DNA of 64,000 bases from Streptomyces sp. NBC_00285. Its GTDB lineage: Bacteria > Actinomycetota > Actinomycetes > Streptomycetales > Streptomycetaceae. The position numbers were made by a program, and so were the translations under genes. The notes under the pieces are model-generated. The model did not search any database. It was not told where the DNA came from and worked only from the letters and a program-made list of their open reading frames with translations. Below are positions 25,700-35,166 of this stretch, piece by piece. The stretch spans positions 5,270,001 to 5,334,000 of the forward strand of contig NZ_CP108055.1 of NCBI RefSeq assembly GCF_036174265.1, read 5' to 3'. Numbering within the stretch: the first letter of the stretch is position 1; each line of letters starts with the position of its first letter.

Positions 25700-27880
25700 T
25701 CAGCTGCTCGCCTTCTGGGTGAGGTCGTAGAAGGTGGCCGTACCGACCGTCACCTTCTTGAACGTGGCCTCGACCCACGAGGAGATCTGCGAGGACGTAC
25801 CGCTGCTGCTGCCGCCCATGCCGCCGCCGGTGCCGCTGGAGATGAAGTAGTGGATCTTGCCGTCCTCCACGTACTTCTTGAACTGGGCCAGCGTCGGGGA
25901 CGGGTCGGTGCCGTTGAAGCCGCCGATCGCCATCACTGACCCGTCGGTGGCCAGCTGGTAGCTCGCGGCGTTCTGGGCGCCGATCGCGGCCGCCGCCCAG
26001 GTGTAGTCGCCGGCGTCGGCCTCCAGCAGCTTCTTGGCCTCGGAGGAGACGGTGGCGCCGTTGAGCAGGCCACCGACACCGCCACCACCCATGCCGCCGC
26101 CGGGCATGCCGCCCTGCTGGTTCCGGCCCTGGGTGTTCCCGTTGCCGTTCTGGCCAGGCATCCCACCGGTACCGCCGGGAGTGCCGTTGCCCTGCTGGCC
26201 CCGGCCCTGGGTGGTGCCGTTGCCCTGCTGGTTCTGGCCGCCGCCGAAGCCGCCGCCCATGCCGCCACCACCGGGACCGCCGCCCCGGCCGCCGCCGAAG
26301 CCCATCGAACTCGCGCCCGCCGGGCCCGCCGTCGGGATGGACCCGGTGTGCGCGGAGTTCACCGTGCTCAGCGTGTACGCCGCAGGACCGGCGAGCGAGG
26401 CCACGATGCCCAGCGCCGCCGCGCCGAGCGCCAGCTGCCGGCCGAGCCTGGCCACGAAGACCAGACCGAGCGCGGCGACCAGGCCGCCGACGAGAACCAG
26501 CCACTTCAGCCAGGGCAGGTAGTCCGGGGTGCGGTTGAGGAGGACGTAACCCCACGCGGCACCCGCCACGACCGCGGCCGCAAGGGTGAGCGAGGCCCAT
26601 GTCTCGGCGCGCTTCTCCCAGAGGATCCCCGCGCCCATGCCGACCACGGCCGCGATGTAGGGGGCCAGGGCGATCGTGTAGTACTGGTGGAAGATGCCCG
26701 CCATGAAGCTGAAGACCACCACGGTCATCAGCAGCGAGCTGCCCCACACCAGGAACGAACCACGGGTCACCGACGTCCGCTTGAGCTTGCGCGTCGCCAC
26801 CAGGCCCGCGACGAGCAGGATCAGCGCGGCCGGCAGCAGCCAGGAGATCTGGGAGCCGATCTCGGAGTTGAACATCCGGTTCCAGCCGGTCTCGCCCCAC
26901 ATGCCGGTACCGCCTCCGCCTCCGCCACCGCCCACGCTGCCGGTCTCGTCGCCGCTGAGACGGCCGAGTCCGTTGTAGCCGAAGGTCAGTTCAAGGAAGG
27001 AGTTGTTCTGCGAACCGCCGATGTAGGGGCGGGAGGAGGCGGGCCACAGTTCGACGATCGCGACCCACCAGCCGCCGGAGACGACCAGGGCGAGGGTGGC
27101 CGCGGCCAGCTGGCCGAAGCGCTTCCGCAGGGAGACCGGCGCGACGACCGCGTACACGATCGCCAGCGACGGCAGGATCAGGAAGGCCTGCAGCGTCTTC
27201 GCGAGGAACGCGAAACCGATCGCCACACCCGCCCACACCAGCCACTTCGTCTTGCCGTCCTCGATGGCACGGACGACGAAGTAGCAGGCCAGCGCCATCA
27301 GCAGCGCCAGCATCGCGTCCGGGTTGTTGAACCGGAACATCAGCGCCGCGACCGGGGTGAGCGCGAGCACCGCGCCCGCGATCAGACCGGCTCCGGGACT
27401 GAAGCGGCGGCGTACGGAGGCGTAGACGACGGCGACCGTGCCGACGCCCATGAGGACCTCGGGGCCCAGGATCGTCCACGTGTTCAGGCCGAAGATCCGC
27501 GCCGCGATCTCCATCGGCCACAGGAACGCCGAGGGCTTGTCGACGGTGATGGCGTTGCCCGCGTCGAGCGAGCCGAAGAACATCGCCTTCCAGCTCTTGG
27601 TGCCGGCCTGGACGGCCGCCGAGTAGAAGGAGTTGGAGTACCCGGAGGCGCTCAGGTTGTAGAAGTACAGGGCCGCGGTGGCAAGCAGCAGGCCGAGGAA
27701 GGCCGGGCGCTCCCAGCGGGGATCCTCGGGACGGCCGCGCCACAGTCTGCGCAGGAAGGGCTGCTGGGGTTCGCCGGACTCGGGAGCCGGGGGAGCGACG
27801 GGTTCCTGTACGTCCGTCACGGTCACCGCCGGACCCCACCCGGAACCCTGCTGGGTCGGATGGTCGGTCTGCGTGGTCAT
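25700..27880 (-). CDS. GT39-family (ArnT/PMT-like) glycosyltransferase with Gly/Gln-rich linker
   Basis: 726 residues. An N-terminal cytoplasmic tail is followed by a multi-span region with the C-type mannosyl-/aminoarabinosyl-transferase signature SFYSAAVQAGTKSWKAMFFGSLDAGNAITVDKPSAFLWPMEIAARIFG, where the acidic and DKP residues are typical. About 10 or more spans follow. A long extracellular Gly/Gln/Asn-rich linker (about residues 530-620) leads to a soluble C-terminal domain. It uses polyprenyl-phosphate sugars on the outer face. The start overlaps the stop of the GT2 gene (TGATG), so they are coupled. Confidence 0.9.
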   Translation of the reverse strand: MTTQTDHPTQQGSGWGPAVTVTDVQEPVAPPAPESGEPQQPFLRRLWRGRPEDPRWERPAFLGLLLATAALYFYNLSASGYSNSFYSAAVQAGTKSWKAMFFGSLDAGNAITVDKPSAFLWPMEIAARIFGLNTWTILGPEVLMGVGTVAVVYASVRRRFSPGAGLIAGAVLALTPVAALMFRFNNPDAMLALLMALACYFVVRAIEDGKTKWLVWAGVAIGFAFLAKTLQAFLILPSLAIVYAVVAPVSLRKRFGQLAAATLALVVSGGWWVAIVELWPASSRPYIGGSQNNSFLELTFGYNGLGRLSGDETGSVGGGGGGGGTGMWGETGWNRMFNSEIGSQISWLLPAALILLVAGLVATRKLKRTSVTRGSFLVWGSSLLMTVVVFSFMAGIFHQYYTIALAPYIAAVVGMGAGILWEKRAETWASLTLAAAVVAGAAWGYVLLNRTPDYLPWLKWLVLVGGLVAALGLVFVARLGRQLALGAAALGIVASLAGPAAYTLSTVNSAHTGSIPTAGPAGASSMGFGGGRGGGPGGGGMGGGFGGGQNQQGNGTTQGRGQQGNGTPGGTGGMPGQNGNGNTQGRNQQGGMPGGGMGGGGVGGLLNGATVSSEAKKLLEADAGDYTWAAAAIGAQNAASYQLATDGSVMAIGGFNGTDPSPTLAQFKKYVEDGKIHYFISSGTGGGMGGSSSGTSSQISSWVEATFKKVTVGTATFYDLTQKASS

Positions 27881-29379
27881 CAGGAGTTCCTCGGGTCGGT
27901 GTCGGTCGGGCGCACCGGCTGCAACTGCACGGTGGCGTCCTTCCAGGAGCGCTGCTCCGCGGCTTCACCGGCGCGGAACTCGGTCGTGTCGTACGGCGAT
28001 TGCGGCGCCGTGGCGTACTGGTGCGCCGTGGGGCGCTGGGGCAGCGGCCCGAAGGACGGCTGCGGGGAGTAGGCCGGGGAGGCGGGTGTGTGGCCGGCGA
28101 CCACCGTGGACCGGGAGTCGTCGTCGCGGTCGGGGAACACCCAGGCCCGGAAGAGCAGGAAGCGCAGCACGGTCGCCGCGAGGTTGGCGGCGATCAGGAC
28201 GGCCAGTTCGGTGGAGTGCGCCGGGTCGCTGGTGGCCGCGTTCAGGGCGGCCAGCGAACCGGCGGTCAGCGCGAGGCCGATACCGAAGACGACCAGGCCC
28301 TGCGCCTGGTGCCGTACGGCGCCGCCCCGCCCGCGCACCCCGAAGGTCAGGCGCCGGTTGGCCGCCGTGTTGGCGACCGCGGAGACCAGCAGGGCGAGCG
28401 CGTTGGCGATCTGCGAACCGCTGAAGGTCCGGAAGCCGCTGTAGAGGAGGAGGTAGAAGAGGGTCGACAGACCGCCGACGACACAGAACCCGACGAGCTG
28501 GCGGGCCAGCCCCTTCGGCACGTCCTGCACATCGCGGTCGCGCGGGTCGTCGCCGAACGGGCGGGCGATCCGGTCCAGCGGCAGCGCGCCGCTGGCGAGG
28601 GCCTTGCCCACGCGCCACACCCCCTTCAGGTCGTCGGTGGCCGTCTTGACGATGTGGACGGTGGAGTCCGGGTCGTCGACCCAGTCGACGGGCACCTCGT
28701 GGATACGGAGTCCCGCGCGCTCGGCGATGACCAGCATCTCGGTGTCGAAGAACCAGCCGGTGTCCTCGACGAGCGGCAGCAGGACCTGGGCCACGTCACG
28801 CCGGATGGCCTTGAAGCCGCACTGCGCGTCGGAGAAGCGGGCCTGGAGCGAGCCGCGCAGGATCAGGTTGTAGGCGCGGCTGATGAACTCGCGCTTGGGG
28901 CCGCGCACGACCCGGGAGCTGCGGGCGAGCCGGGAGCCGATCGCCAGGTCGGAGTGGCCCGAGATCAGCGGGGCCACCAGCGGCAGCAGCGCGTTGAGGT
29001 CGGTGGACAGGTCCACGTCCATGTAGGCGAGGACCGGAGCGTCCGAGGCGGACCAGACGGTCCGCAGCGCCCTGCCACGGCCCTTCTGCTCCAGCCGGAA
29101 GGACGTGACCTCCGGGATCTCCGACTCCAGCCGCCGCGACACCAGGGGCGTGGTGTCCGTCGACGCGTTGTCCGCGATGGTGATGCGGAACGCGTACGGG
29201 AACGTGCGCTTGAGGTGCTCGTGCAGTCTCAGCACACACGGCTGGAGGTCCTTCTCCTCGTTGAAGACGGGGATCACTACGTCCAGGACAGGCGTACCGG
29301 CGTCGCCGGCCGGGAGGTGCTCCCGCGCCGGCAGAGTGCCGGGAGAAGAGTCGGTTCGCATGACAACGACTCTGGTCAT
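27880..29379 (-). CDS. Bifunctional GT2 glycosyltransferase / GtrA membrane protein
   Basis: 499 residues. I use ATG 29379 because it overlaps the sensor kinase stop as ATGA; ATG 29361 is an alternative. Residues about 25-260 are GT2 (DPM1-like): VLDVVIPVFNEEKDL, ITIADNASTDTT, MDVDLSTDL (DxD), then a GWFFDTEMLVIAERAG motif. Residues about 310-430 are a GtrA four-span domain (RQLVGFCVVGGLSTLFYLLLYSGF, NRRLTFGVRG). Together it makes and flips polyprenyl-phosphate sugar, the donor for the downstream GT39 enzyme. Confidence 0.92.
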   Translation of the reverse strand: MTRVVVMRTDSSPGTLPAREHLPAGDAGTPVLDVVIPVFNEEKDLQPCVLRLHEHLKRTFPYAFRITIADNASTDTTPLVSRRLESEIPEVTSFRLEQKGRGRALRTVWSASDAPVLAYMDVDLSTDLNALLPLVAPLISGHSDLAIGSRLARSSRVVRGPKREFISRAYNLILRGSLQARFSDAQCGFKAIRRDVAQVLLPLVEDTGWFFDTEMLVIAERAGLRIHEVPVDWVDDPDSTVHIVKTATDDLKGVWRVGKALASGALPLDRIARPFGDDPRDRDVQDVPKGLARQLVGFCVVGGLSTLFYLLLYSGFRTFSGSQIANALALLVSAVANTAANRRLTFGVRGRGGAVRHQAQGLVVFGIGLALTAGSLAALNAATSDPAHSTELAVLIAANLAATVLRFLLFRAWVFPDRDDDSRSTVVAGHTPASPAYSPQPSFGPLPQRPTAHQYATAPQSPYDTTEFRAGEAAEQRSWKDATVQLQPVRPTDTDPRNS

Positions 29380-30971
29380 GCCCCCTGTTGCACCCATATG
29401 GCGGCGCTGTGCTGTGCCTGTGAGTGCGATTGCCAATTCGTTTCGGGCGCCGGGTGCGGGGTCACGGGACCGACGGCGGGCAGATGCACGGTGAACACGG
29501 TGCGCCCGGGCATGCTGTCCACGGTCACGGCGCCCTCGTGTGCGGTCGCGACGGCCTGCACGATGGCGAGGCCGAGGCCGGTCGAACCGGAGGCACGGGA
29601 ACGTGAGGAGTCGCCGCGCGCGAACCGTTCGAAGACATGCGGGAGCAGGTCGGACGGGATGCCCTGGCCGTTGTCCTCGATGTCCACACACATCCAGGGG
29701 CCGCGCCGCTGCACCCGTGCGGTGACGGTCGTGCCCTCGGGAGTGTGTTTGCGGGCGTTACCGAGCAGGTTGATGAGCACCTGCTGGAGCCGGGCCGCGT
29801 CACCGGAGACGAGGGCGGGTTCGTCGGGCAGGTCGAGGCGCCAATTGTGGTCCATGCCGGCCGCGCGGGCGTCACTGATGGTGTCCACGACCAGCGGGAT
29901 CAGATCGGTCTGCTCGAACTGGAGCGGCCGCCCGGCGTCCAGGCGCGCGAGCAGCAGCAGGTCCTCCACGAGCAGCGTCATCCGGCCCGCCTCGGACTCG
30001 ATACGGCCCAGGGCGTGCCGGGTGTCGGGGCCGACCTCTTCTCTGCCGCGTCGGGTCAGCTCCGCGTACCCGCGGATGGAGGCGAGCGGTGTCCGCAGCT
30101 CATGGCTGGCGTCCGCCACGAACTGGCGCACCCGCATCTCGCTCTGCTGACGTGCGTGCAGGGCGCCGTGGACGTGGTTGAGCATCCGGTTCAGCGCGGA
30201 GCCCACCTGACCCACCTCGGTGTGCGGATCGCACTCCGCCTCGGGGACCCGCTCGCTGAGGTTGACCTCGCCGGTGTGGAGAGGCAGTTCGGAGACCCGG
30301 GTCGCGGTGTTGGCGACCCTGCGCAGGGGGCGGGTGGCGAGCCCGACGAGCACGTAACCAGCGATGACGGCGGCGCCGAGACCGGCGGCGGTGACGCTGA
30401 TCTCTACGAGGATCAGGGTATTGATGGTGTTGCTCACGGCGTCGGTGGGCAGGGCCACGTAGTAGCCGGCGCCGTCCTTGGACGTGATGTACATCACGAG
30501 GTAGTCACCGAGGCCGGGAATGGTCACGACATGCTTGCCGGTGGTGGAGACGCCGGCGAACACGGCCCGTTGGGCCGCGGTCAGCTTGGCGGCCTTCATC
30601 CGCTGGCCGGTGTCGCTGGATTCCTGTTCGGCGATGACCGCCTTGGTGATGGTGCCGTTGGCGCCGACCTCGGCGGCCACGGTCTTCTCCTGCGTCGGCC
30701 CATAGGTGACGAAGGCGTCGAGCTGATCCTGGTCCTTTGTGCTCGGGGTGCCCGGCCTGCCGAACGGAGGCCCGGACAGACGCTTCCCCGCGTCGAAGAC
30801 CTGGTCGCCCAACTGCTCGTACAGATGCGACCTGAGCGCCAGTGTGGTCACCGTGCCGATCACCGAGCAGACCACGGCGATCAGCACCACGGACGCGACG
30901 ACGAGCCGCGTCCGCAGGGTACGCGGCTTACCCGCACGCTTCTGCTTGCGCGGCCGTCGTCGCCCGCTCAT
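29376..30971 (-). CDS. Two-component sensor histidine kinase
   Basis: 531 residues from ATG 30971, overlapping the response-regulator stop as ATGA. Basic head, TM1 at about 22-47, an extracellular sensor of about 140 residues, TM2 at about 187-211, HAMP, then phosphoacceptor His290 in FVADASHELRTPLASIRGYAEL. ATP-binding N box VLINLLGNARKHTPEG, G boxes DIEDNGQGIPSD and GSTGLGLAIVQAVATAHEG. A typical EnvZ/PrrB-type kinase. It forms an operon with the two glycosyltransferases, suggesting it senses the cell-surface state. Confidence 0.95.
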   Translation of the reverse strand: MSGRRRPRKQKRAGKPRTLRTRLVVASVVLIAVVCSVIGTVTTLALRSHLYEQLGDQVFDAGKRLSGPPFGRPGTPSTKDQDQLDAFVTYGPTQEKTVAAEVGANGTITKAVIAEQESSDTGQRMKAAKLTAAQRAVFAGVSTTGKHVVTIPGLGDYLVMYITSKDGAGYYVALPTDAVSNTINTLILVEISVTAAGLGAAVIAGYVLVGLATRPLRRVANTATRVSELPLHTGEVNLSERVPEAECDPHTEVGQVGSALNRMLNHVHGALHARQQSEMRVRQFVADASHELRTPLASIRGYAELTRRGREEVGPDTRHALGRIESEAGRMTLLVEDLLLLARLDAGRPLQFEQTDLIPLVVDTISDARAAGMDHNWRLDLPDEPALVSGDAARLQQVLINLLGNARKHTPEGTTVTARVQRRGPWMCVDIEDNGQGIPSDLLPHVFERFARGDSSRSRASGSTGLGLAIVQAVATAHEGAVTVDSMPGRTVFTVHLPAVGPVTPHPAPETNWQSHSQAQHSAAIWVQQGA

Positions 30972-31708
30972 GAGGCGGCGGGCTTGATCAGGTAACCGGC
31001 GCCACGCCGGGTGTGGATCATCGGCTCCCGGCCCGCGTCGATCTTCCGGCGCAGGTAGGAGATGTAGAGCTCGACGACGTTGGCCTGGCCGCCGAAGTCG
31101 TACGACCACACGCGGTCGAGGATCTGCGCCTTGCTGAGCACACGCCGGGGATTGCGCATGAGGAAGCGCAGCAGCTCGAACTCCGTCGCCGTGAGGTGGA
31201 TGTTCTCCCCGGCCCGGGACACCTCGTGGCTGTCCTCGTCGAGGGTGAGGTCACCGACGACCAGCACGGAGTCGGAACGGCGGTCGGCCGCACCGGAACG
31301 GCGGATGAGTCCCCGCAGCCGCGCCACGACCTCTTCGAGGCTGAACGGCTTGGTGACGTAGTCGTCGCCGCCGGCGGTGAGCCCGGCGATACGGTCCTCG
31401 ACCGCGTCCTTCGCGGTCAGGAACAGCACCGGCACGTCCGGCAGATCACGCCGAAGCCGCCCGAGGACGGCCAGTCCGTCCATGTCGGGAAGCATCATGT
31501 CGAGAACGACGGCGTCGGGCCGGAACTCCCGTGCGGTCTGCACGGCACCATGGCCGTCTCCCGCACTCCGGATCTGCCATCCCTCATAGCGCAGGGCCAT
31601 GGACAGCAGTTCGGTGATCGACAGCTCGTCGTCCACCACAAGCACCCGGACGGGGCTCCCGTCCGGCCTCAGCAGTTCGGTGCGCCCCTGGGGCGAGGTC
31701 GTGGTCAT
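30968..31708 (-). CDS. OmpR/PhoB-family response regulator
   Basis: 246 residues from ATG 31708. Receiver: VRVLVVDDELS, phosphoacceptor Asp70 in AVVLDMMLPDMDGL, FLTAKD and DDYVTKPFSLEE. DNA-binding: ENIHLTATEFELLRFLMRNPRRVLSKAQILDRVW ... VVELYISYLRRKID with the winged helix ending HTRRGAGYLIK. The kinase, GT2-GtrA and GT39 genes follow with overlapping stops and starts. The direct repeats just upstream (31731-31791) are candidate autoregulatory sites. Confidence 0.95.
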   Translation of the reverse strand: MTTTSPQGRTELLRPDGSPVRVLVVDDELSITELLSMALRYEGWQIRSAGDGHGAVQTAREFRPDAVVLDMMLPDMDGLAVLGRLRRDLPDVPVLFLTAKDAVEDRIAGLTAGGDDYVTKPFSLEEVVARLRGLIRRSGAADRRSDSVLVVGDLTLDEDSHEVSRAGENIHLTATEFELLRFLMRNPRRVLSKAQILDRVWSYDFGGQANVVELYISYLRRKIDAGREPMIHTRRGAGYLIKPAAS

Positions 31709-31730
31709 GGCCAACACGATGTCGGGGCCC

Positions 31731-31791
31731 CCTGAGAACACCCTTTCGGAAGTCTGTGATTTCCCTGAGAAACGCACAGGCGCCTCTCAGG
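31731..31791. promoter_or_regulatory. Direct and inverted CCTGAGAA repeats before the response regulator
   Basis: CCTGAGAA occurs at 31731 and 31764 on the plus strand and as TCTCAGG at 31785. Spacing and position (about 20-85 bases upstream of the start) fit response-regulator binding and autoregulation; not tested. Confidence 0.5.
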
Positions 31792-31968
31792 AAACACCTG
31801 GGCAGCCCCTTGCCCGGCGGGAGTTCCGGGGCGCGCTCGCGAAGTTCCGGCGGGTCCCCACCCCGGCATTACGCAGGGAGTATCGCCCGTATCAGCGCTC
31901 CCGCGCGGCACGGACAGGAGGCGCGCACGAGGGCCCGGTGTCGCGCTTCAAAGGCAACCGCACCCCCG

Positions 31969-32844
31969 TCAGAACAACCCGTCCTGAACCCCTGCCTCCT
32001 CCTTGAACTCCCTTACCGGCACCGTGTTCCTCGCCCCGTCGCCCGGAACCAGCTCCCACCCCGTCATCAGCCGCGTGTCCAGTGCGACGACCCCCTTGCC
32101 GTCCGTCTCCAGGTGCAGGTCGGGCCCGGCGGCCGCGACGAGCCGACCGCCCACCGCCCCGCCCGCGACGAGTTCGCGCACCTCGCCCACAGCAGCGGGG
32201 AGGCCCGCGAGGCCGAAGACCCCGACGTGATCGACCGGTTCGTACGGCGCCCGGTCCAGGGACTCCGGCCAGCCGCCCAGTGCCACCGCCCGCGCGTGCA
32301 GCCCGGCGATCTCCGCGGCCCGCTCAGCGGCCGACGCCGGCAGGGCGGACCGGACGGCCCGCTTGGCGCCGTACGGGATACGGTCCGGTACCGAGAGCGC
32401 GGCCCGCAGCAGCTCCTCGGTGCGCCGCGCTGCCATGAGCGGGCCGGTGCCCAGCCAGCTGAAGCACACGGCGCCCTGCTCCAGCAGCCGCGCGGATCCC
32501 CGCTCGTGCGCGGTGATGCCGACCTTGGTCATGCCAGGCCCGAACCAGGCCAGATATACCCGGTACGGTCTCGGATCGTCCGCGAAGGTGTCCGCGGCCA
32601 CCGAGTGCGACCGGTCCAGCCGCGCGCACTCCTCGCATCGCGCCCCCGTGCTCCGCCCCGACACCACGGCCCGCGCCACACACACATGCCCCCGCGCTCC
32701 CACGCATGTCCGCACACCCCCCTCCGCGACCCCGAAGGCCACCCGCTTCCCCCAGGTCAGCGCACTGCGCCGCCCGCCGTCCCACCGCAGCACGGGACCG
32801 TCGGCCGACCATCGCAGCCCCGAGCACTTCCACGCCTGTGCCAT
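31969..32844 (-). CDS. DUF2797 family protein (GIY-YIG-like segment)
   Basis: 291 residues from ATG 32844. It has an N-terminal beta-rich part, a Cys pair ARCEECARLDRSHS, and then YRVYLAWFGPGMTKVGITAHERGSARLLEQGAV, which looks like a GIY-YIG nuclease-type core (the V-G-I-T...R pattern), followed by a Leu-rich helical region. It ends VREFKEEAGVQDGLF. DUF2797 proteins have no established biochemical role. Stand-alone gene. Confidence 0.8.
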   Translation of the reverse strand: MAQAWKCSGLRWSADGPVLRWDGGRRSALTWGKRVAFGVAEGGVRTCVGARGHVCVARAVVSGRSTGARCEECARLDRSHSVAADTFADDPRPYRVYLAWFGPGMTKVGITAHERGSARLLEQGAVCFSWLGTGPLMAARRTEELLRAALSVPDRIPYGAKRAVRSALPASAAERAAEIAGLHARAVALGGWPESLDRAPYEPVDHVGVFGLAGLPAAVGEVRELVAGGAVGGRLVAAAGPDLHLETDGKGVVALDTRLMTGWELVPGDGARNTVPVREFKEEAGVQDGLF

Positions 32845-32975
32845 CCCTCACGAGAGTAGGCGCCACCACTGACAACGAGGGTCGCGCGAGGGACGAGGGA
32901 GAACGGCCGGGTAGCTCCCCAGGGGCGAGAACACCGAACCCGGACCCGGTGCATCGGTCCGAGCCAGGCGCTGGA

Positions 32976-33353
32976 TCAGCCCACCGACTCCACGGAGACG
33001 GGTTCCGCCACTGCCCCACCCCTCGGCCCGACCGCCACAGCCGGCTTCCTCGGGCCGCCCCGCCCTGCCATCCGGCACCCGACGCACTCGCCATGTCCCT
33101 GCCGCGCACCCGTGTCCCGCACCCGCATCCCCCACTGTTCGCGCGGCCGGCGCCCCGGCGGCTTGCCCCAGCCGGTCAGATGCAGGGCCCAGGTGACGAG
33201 GGCGCTCAGCGCGGTGATCACGAGGCCGACGACGATCAGCGGACCGGACACCAGACACACCCCCAGCCCCAGCACGGAGGTCCCGACGGTCGCGACGGCG
33301 ACGCCGGTCCACCCGGCGACCGTATGCCCCTCGTCATACTGATGTGCGCTCAC
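32976..33353 (-). CDS. HGxxPAAW-like small membrane protein
   Basis: 125 residues from GTG 33353 (GGAGGAACT immediately upstream). The N-terminus SAHQYDEGHTVAGWTGVAVAT, two hydrophobic spans (about 14-35 and 40-60), and WALHLTGWGKPPGRRPREQWGMRVRD are the features of the Streptomyces HGxxPAAW proteins. The C-terminal half is Gly/Arg-rich and variable. Role unknown. Confidence 0.78.
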   Translation of the reverse strand: MSAHQYDEGHTVAGWTGVAVATVGTSVLGLGVCLVSGPLIVVGLVITALSALVTWALHLTGWGKPPGRRPREQWGMRVRDTGARQGHGECVGCRMAGRGGPRKPAVAVGPRGGAVAEPVSVESVG

Positions 33354-33386
33354 AGTTCCTCCTCCACCCGCCAGATCTCTCACTTG

Positions 33387-33399
33387 CTAAGAAGTTTAG
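33387..33399. promoter_or_regulatory. Small palindrome upstream of the second MarR gene
   Basis: CTAAGAAGTTTAG, a near-palindrome (CTAA..TTAG), followed by an AT-rich -10-like region and a further CTTACGGGCTAAG at 33411. Probable MarR operator. Confidence 0.4.
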
Positions 33400-33469
33400 T
33401 ACAGAAACCTCTTACGGGCTAAGGGAAATGCGCCCATGGACAGACCCCCTCCACAGAACCGGGAATCCG

Positions 33470-33958
33470 ATGCACGCCGAGCCCCGCCCCACCGCCACTC
33501 CGGCCCAGGCACTGGAGGCGATGGACTTCTTCGTCGCCACCGCCCACCTCGGCCAGCAGGAGATGGCCCAACGGCTGGGGCTCAACGTCACCGACCTGGT
33601 GTCCTTCGCCTTCGTACTGAAGGCCGGCGACGACCTCCTCACCGCGGGCGAACTCGCCGAACACGCCCACGTCACGACCGGCGCGGTCACCGGCATCCTC
33701 AACCGCCTCGAACGCGGCGGCTACGTCACCCGCGTCCCCGACCTCACCGACCGCCGCCGCGTCAGGGTCGCCGCGCTGCCCGACGCCGTGGCCCGGGTCG
33801 TCGCCCTCTACCAGCCGTACTACGACCGCCTCGGCGCCGTTTTCGCGGAGTACTCCGCCGACGAGATCGCCGTACTCCACGACTGGTTCAGCCGTACGAA
33901 CGATCTCGCGCTCGCGTACATCGAGGAGCTGCGGGCGAAGGACGCGGACGGCGAGTAG
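33470..33958 (+). CDS. MarR family transcriptional regulator
   Basis: 162 residues from ATG 33470; ATG 33428 is in frame but has AAGGG only 3 bases away. The winged helix is AGELAEHAHVTTGAVTGILNRLERGGYVTRVPDLTDRRRVRVAALPDA. The recognition-helix and DRRR wing are typical of MarR. It is divergent from the small membrane protein gene; no exporter is adjacent. Target unknown. Confidence 0.9.
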   Translation: MHAEPRPTATPAQALEAMDFFVATAHLGQQEMAQRLGLNVTDLVSFAFVLKAGDDLLTAGELAEHAHVTTGAVTGILNRLERGGYVTRVPDLTDRRRVRVAALPDAVARVVALYQPYYDRLGAVFAEYSADEIAVLHDWFSRTNDLALAYIEELRAKDADGE

Positions 33959-34108
33959 CGGGACCTCCCCACCCCGGGGGTGTGGCCAGCCCCACCATGA
34001 GTCCGGGAGAGCGCTCCATCGTTCCGGCAAGCTCGCGACGGCATCGTTGATCTCAGCTGATCCACCGGGATCAAGCGGATCAGAGAAGCCACGCCGGAGG
34101 GGCACACC

Positions 34109-34645
34109 ATGGAGACGCAGACGGCCGACAGGACCCAGTCCCCGTCCTCTCCCGCACTCTCCTCCCCCTCGGCTCCCGGCCCCTTCGCCTCCTTCGCACG
34201 CTTCGTCGTCTGCGGCGGCGGAATCGGTGTCCTCTCCAGCTTCGCCGTACCGCTGGTGGCCATGACGATGCCCTGGGCGGTCGCGAACGCGGTGATCACT
34301 GCGCTCTCGACGCTCCTCTGCACCGAGCTGCACGCCCTGTTCACCTTCGGCACCGGCCGCCGGCCGGGCTGGCGCCAGCACTTCCAGTCGTCCGGCTCCG
34401 CAGTCGCCGCGTACGTCGTCACCTGCGCCGCGATGTTCCTCCTCCACACCTTCCAGTCGGCGCCGAGCATGCTCACCGAGCAGGCCGTCTACCTCACCGC
34501 CTCCGGCCTGGCCGGCATCGGCCGCTTCCTGGTCCTGCGCCTGTTCGTCTTCGCCGGCACCCGCAAGCCGCAGCGCCCCGCGGCCAGGACCACGGCCCTG
34601 CCCCGCCCGGTTCTGTCCCAGGTCGCGGTGAGCGCCGCCTGCTGA
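34109..34645 (+). CDS. GtrA family membrane protein
   Basis: 178 residues from ATG 34109. After a Pro/Ser head, FARFVVCGGGIGVLSSFAVPL starts a four-span GtrA domain, with ALFTFGTGRRPGWRQHFQ after span 2 and FLVLRLFVF in span 4. GtrA proteins are implicated in flipping polyprenyl-linked sugars. It could support the GT2/GT39 operon but is not linked to it. Confidence 0.85.
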   Translation: METQTADRTQSPSSPALSSPSAPGPFASFARFVVCGGGIGVLSSFAVPLVAMTMPWAVANAVITALSTLLCTELHALFTFGTGRRPGWRQHFQSSGSAVAAYVVTCAAMFLLHTFQSAPSMLTEQAVYLTASGLAGIGRFLVLRLFVFAGTRKPQRPAARTTALPRPVLSQVAVSAAC

Positions 34646-34677
34646 CGGGGGGATACCGGAGTCGGAGCACCGGGAGT

Positions 34678-35166
34678 TCAGAGCGCCAGGTAGCGCCGCA
34701 GTGCCTCCACCCCGTCGGACACGAAGGTCCCGCGCCCGACCGCCTCCACCAACTCGCCCTCACCGAGCCAGCCGTGCCACGCGATCTCCGCCGGATCGGG
34801 CACGAGCGCTCCGGTCACGACGACTTCGTGCACCCCGAGCCAGTAGGGGCTGATCTCCCCACGGCACAGGAACTTGAACACGAAGCGCACCGGCGCCCCG
34901 AACACCCCCAACTCCTCGCAGAGTTCACGCGCCGCCGCCTCCTCGTACGACTCCCCGACCGCCGCGGCCCCGCCCAACAGCCAGTTGTACTGACCCGGGA
35001 AGCGGGAGACATCGTCCGGCCGCCGATGCACGAGAATCCGCCCACCCGGATCACGGCAGACCGTGGTCGAGACCCGGTGCAGCCACCCCTTCTCGATGGC
35101 CTCCGCCCGGTCCACCACCCCGATCACCCGGTCGTACTCGTCCACCCGCTCCACCAGTTCACCCAC
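34678..35166 (-). CDS. NUDIX hydrolase
   Basis: 162 residues from GTG 35166; the start is uncertain and no ribosome site is clear. VERVDEYDRVIGVVDRAEAIEKGWLHRVSTTVCRD is the usual YfcD/Idi-like opening, and the Nudix box is GGAAAVGESYEEAAARELCEELGV (the Gx5Ex7REUxEEx pattern). It hydrolyses nucleoside-diphosphate-linked compounds; substrate not determined. Transcribed leftwards toward the GtrA gene. Confidence 0.88.
   Translation of the reverse strand: MGELVERVDEYDRVIGVVDRAEAIEKGWLHRVSTTVCRDPGGRILVHRRPDDVSRFPGQYNWLLGGAAAVGESYEEAAARELCEELGVFGAPVRFVFKFLCRGEISPYWLGVHEVVVTGALVPDPAEIAWHGWLGEGELVEAVGRGTFVSDGVEALRRYLAL

Noticed and set aside
26034..26522. Pro-rich plus-strand open frame
   Set aside because: Opposite-strand shadow of the Gly/Gln-rich linker of the GT39 gene.
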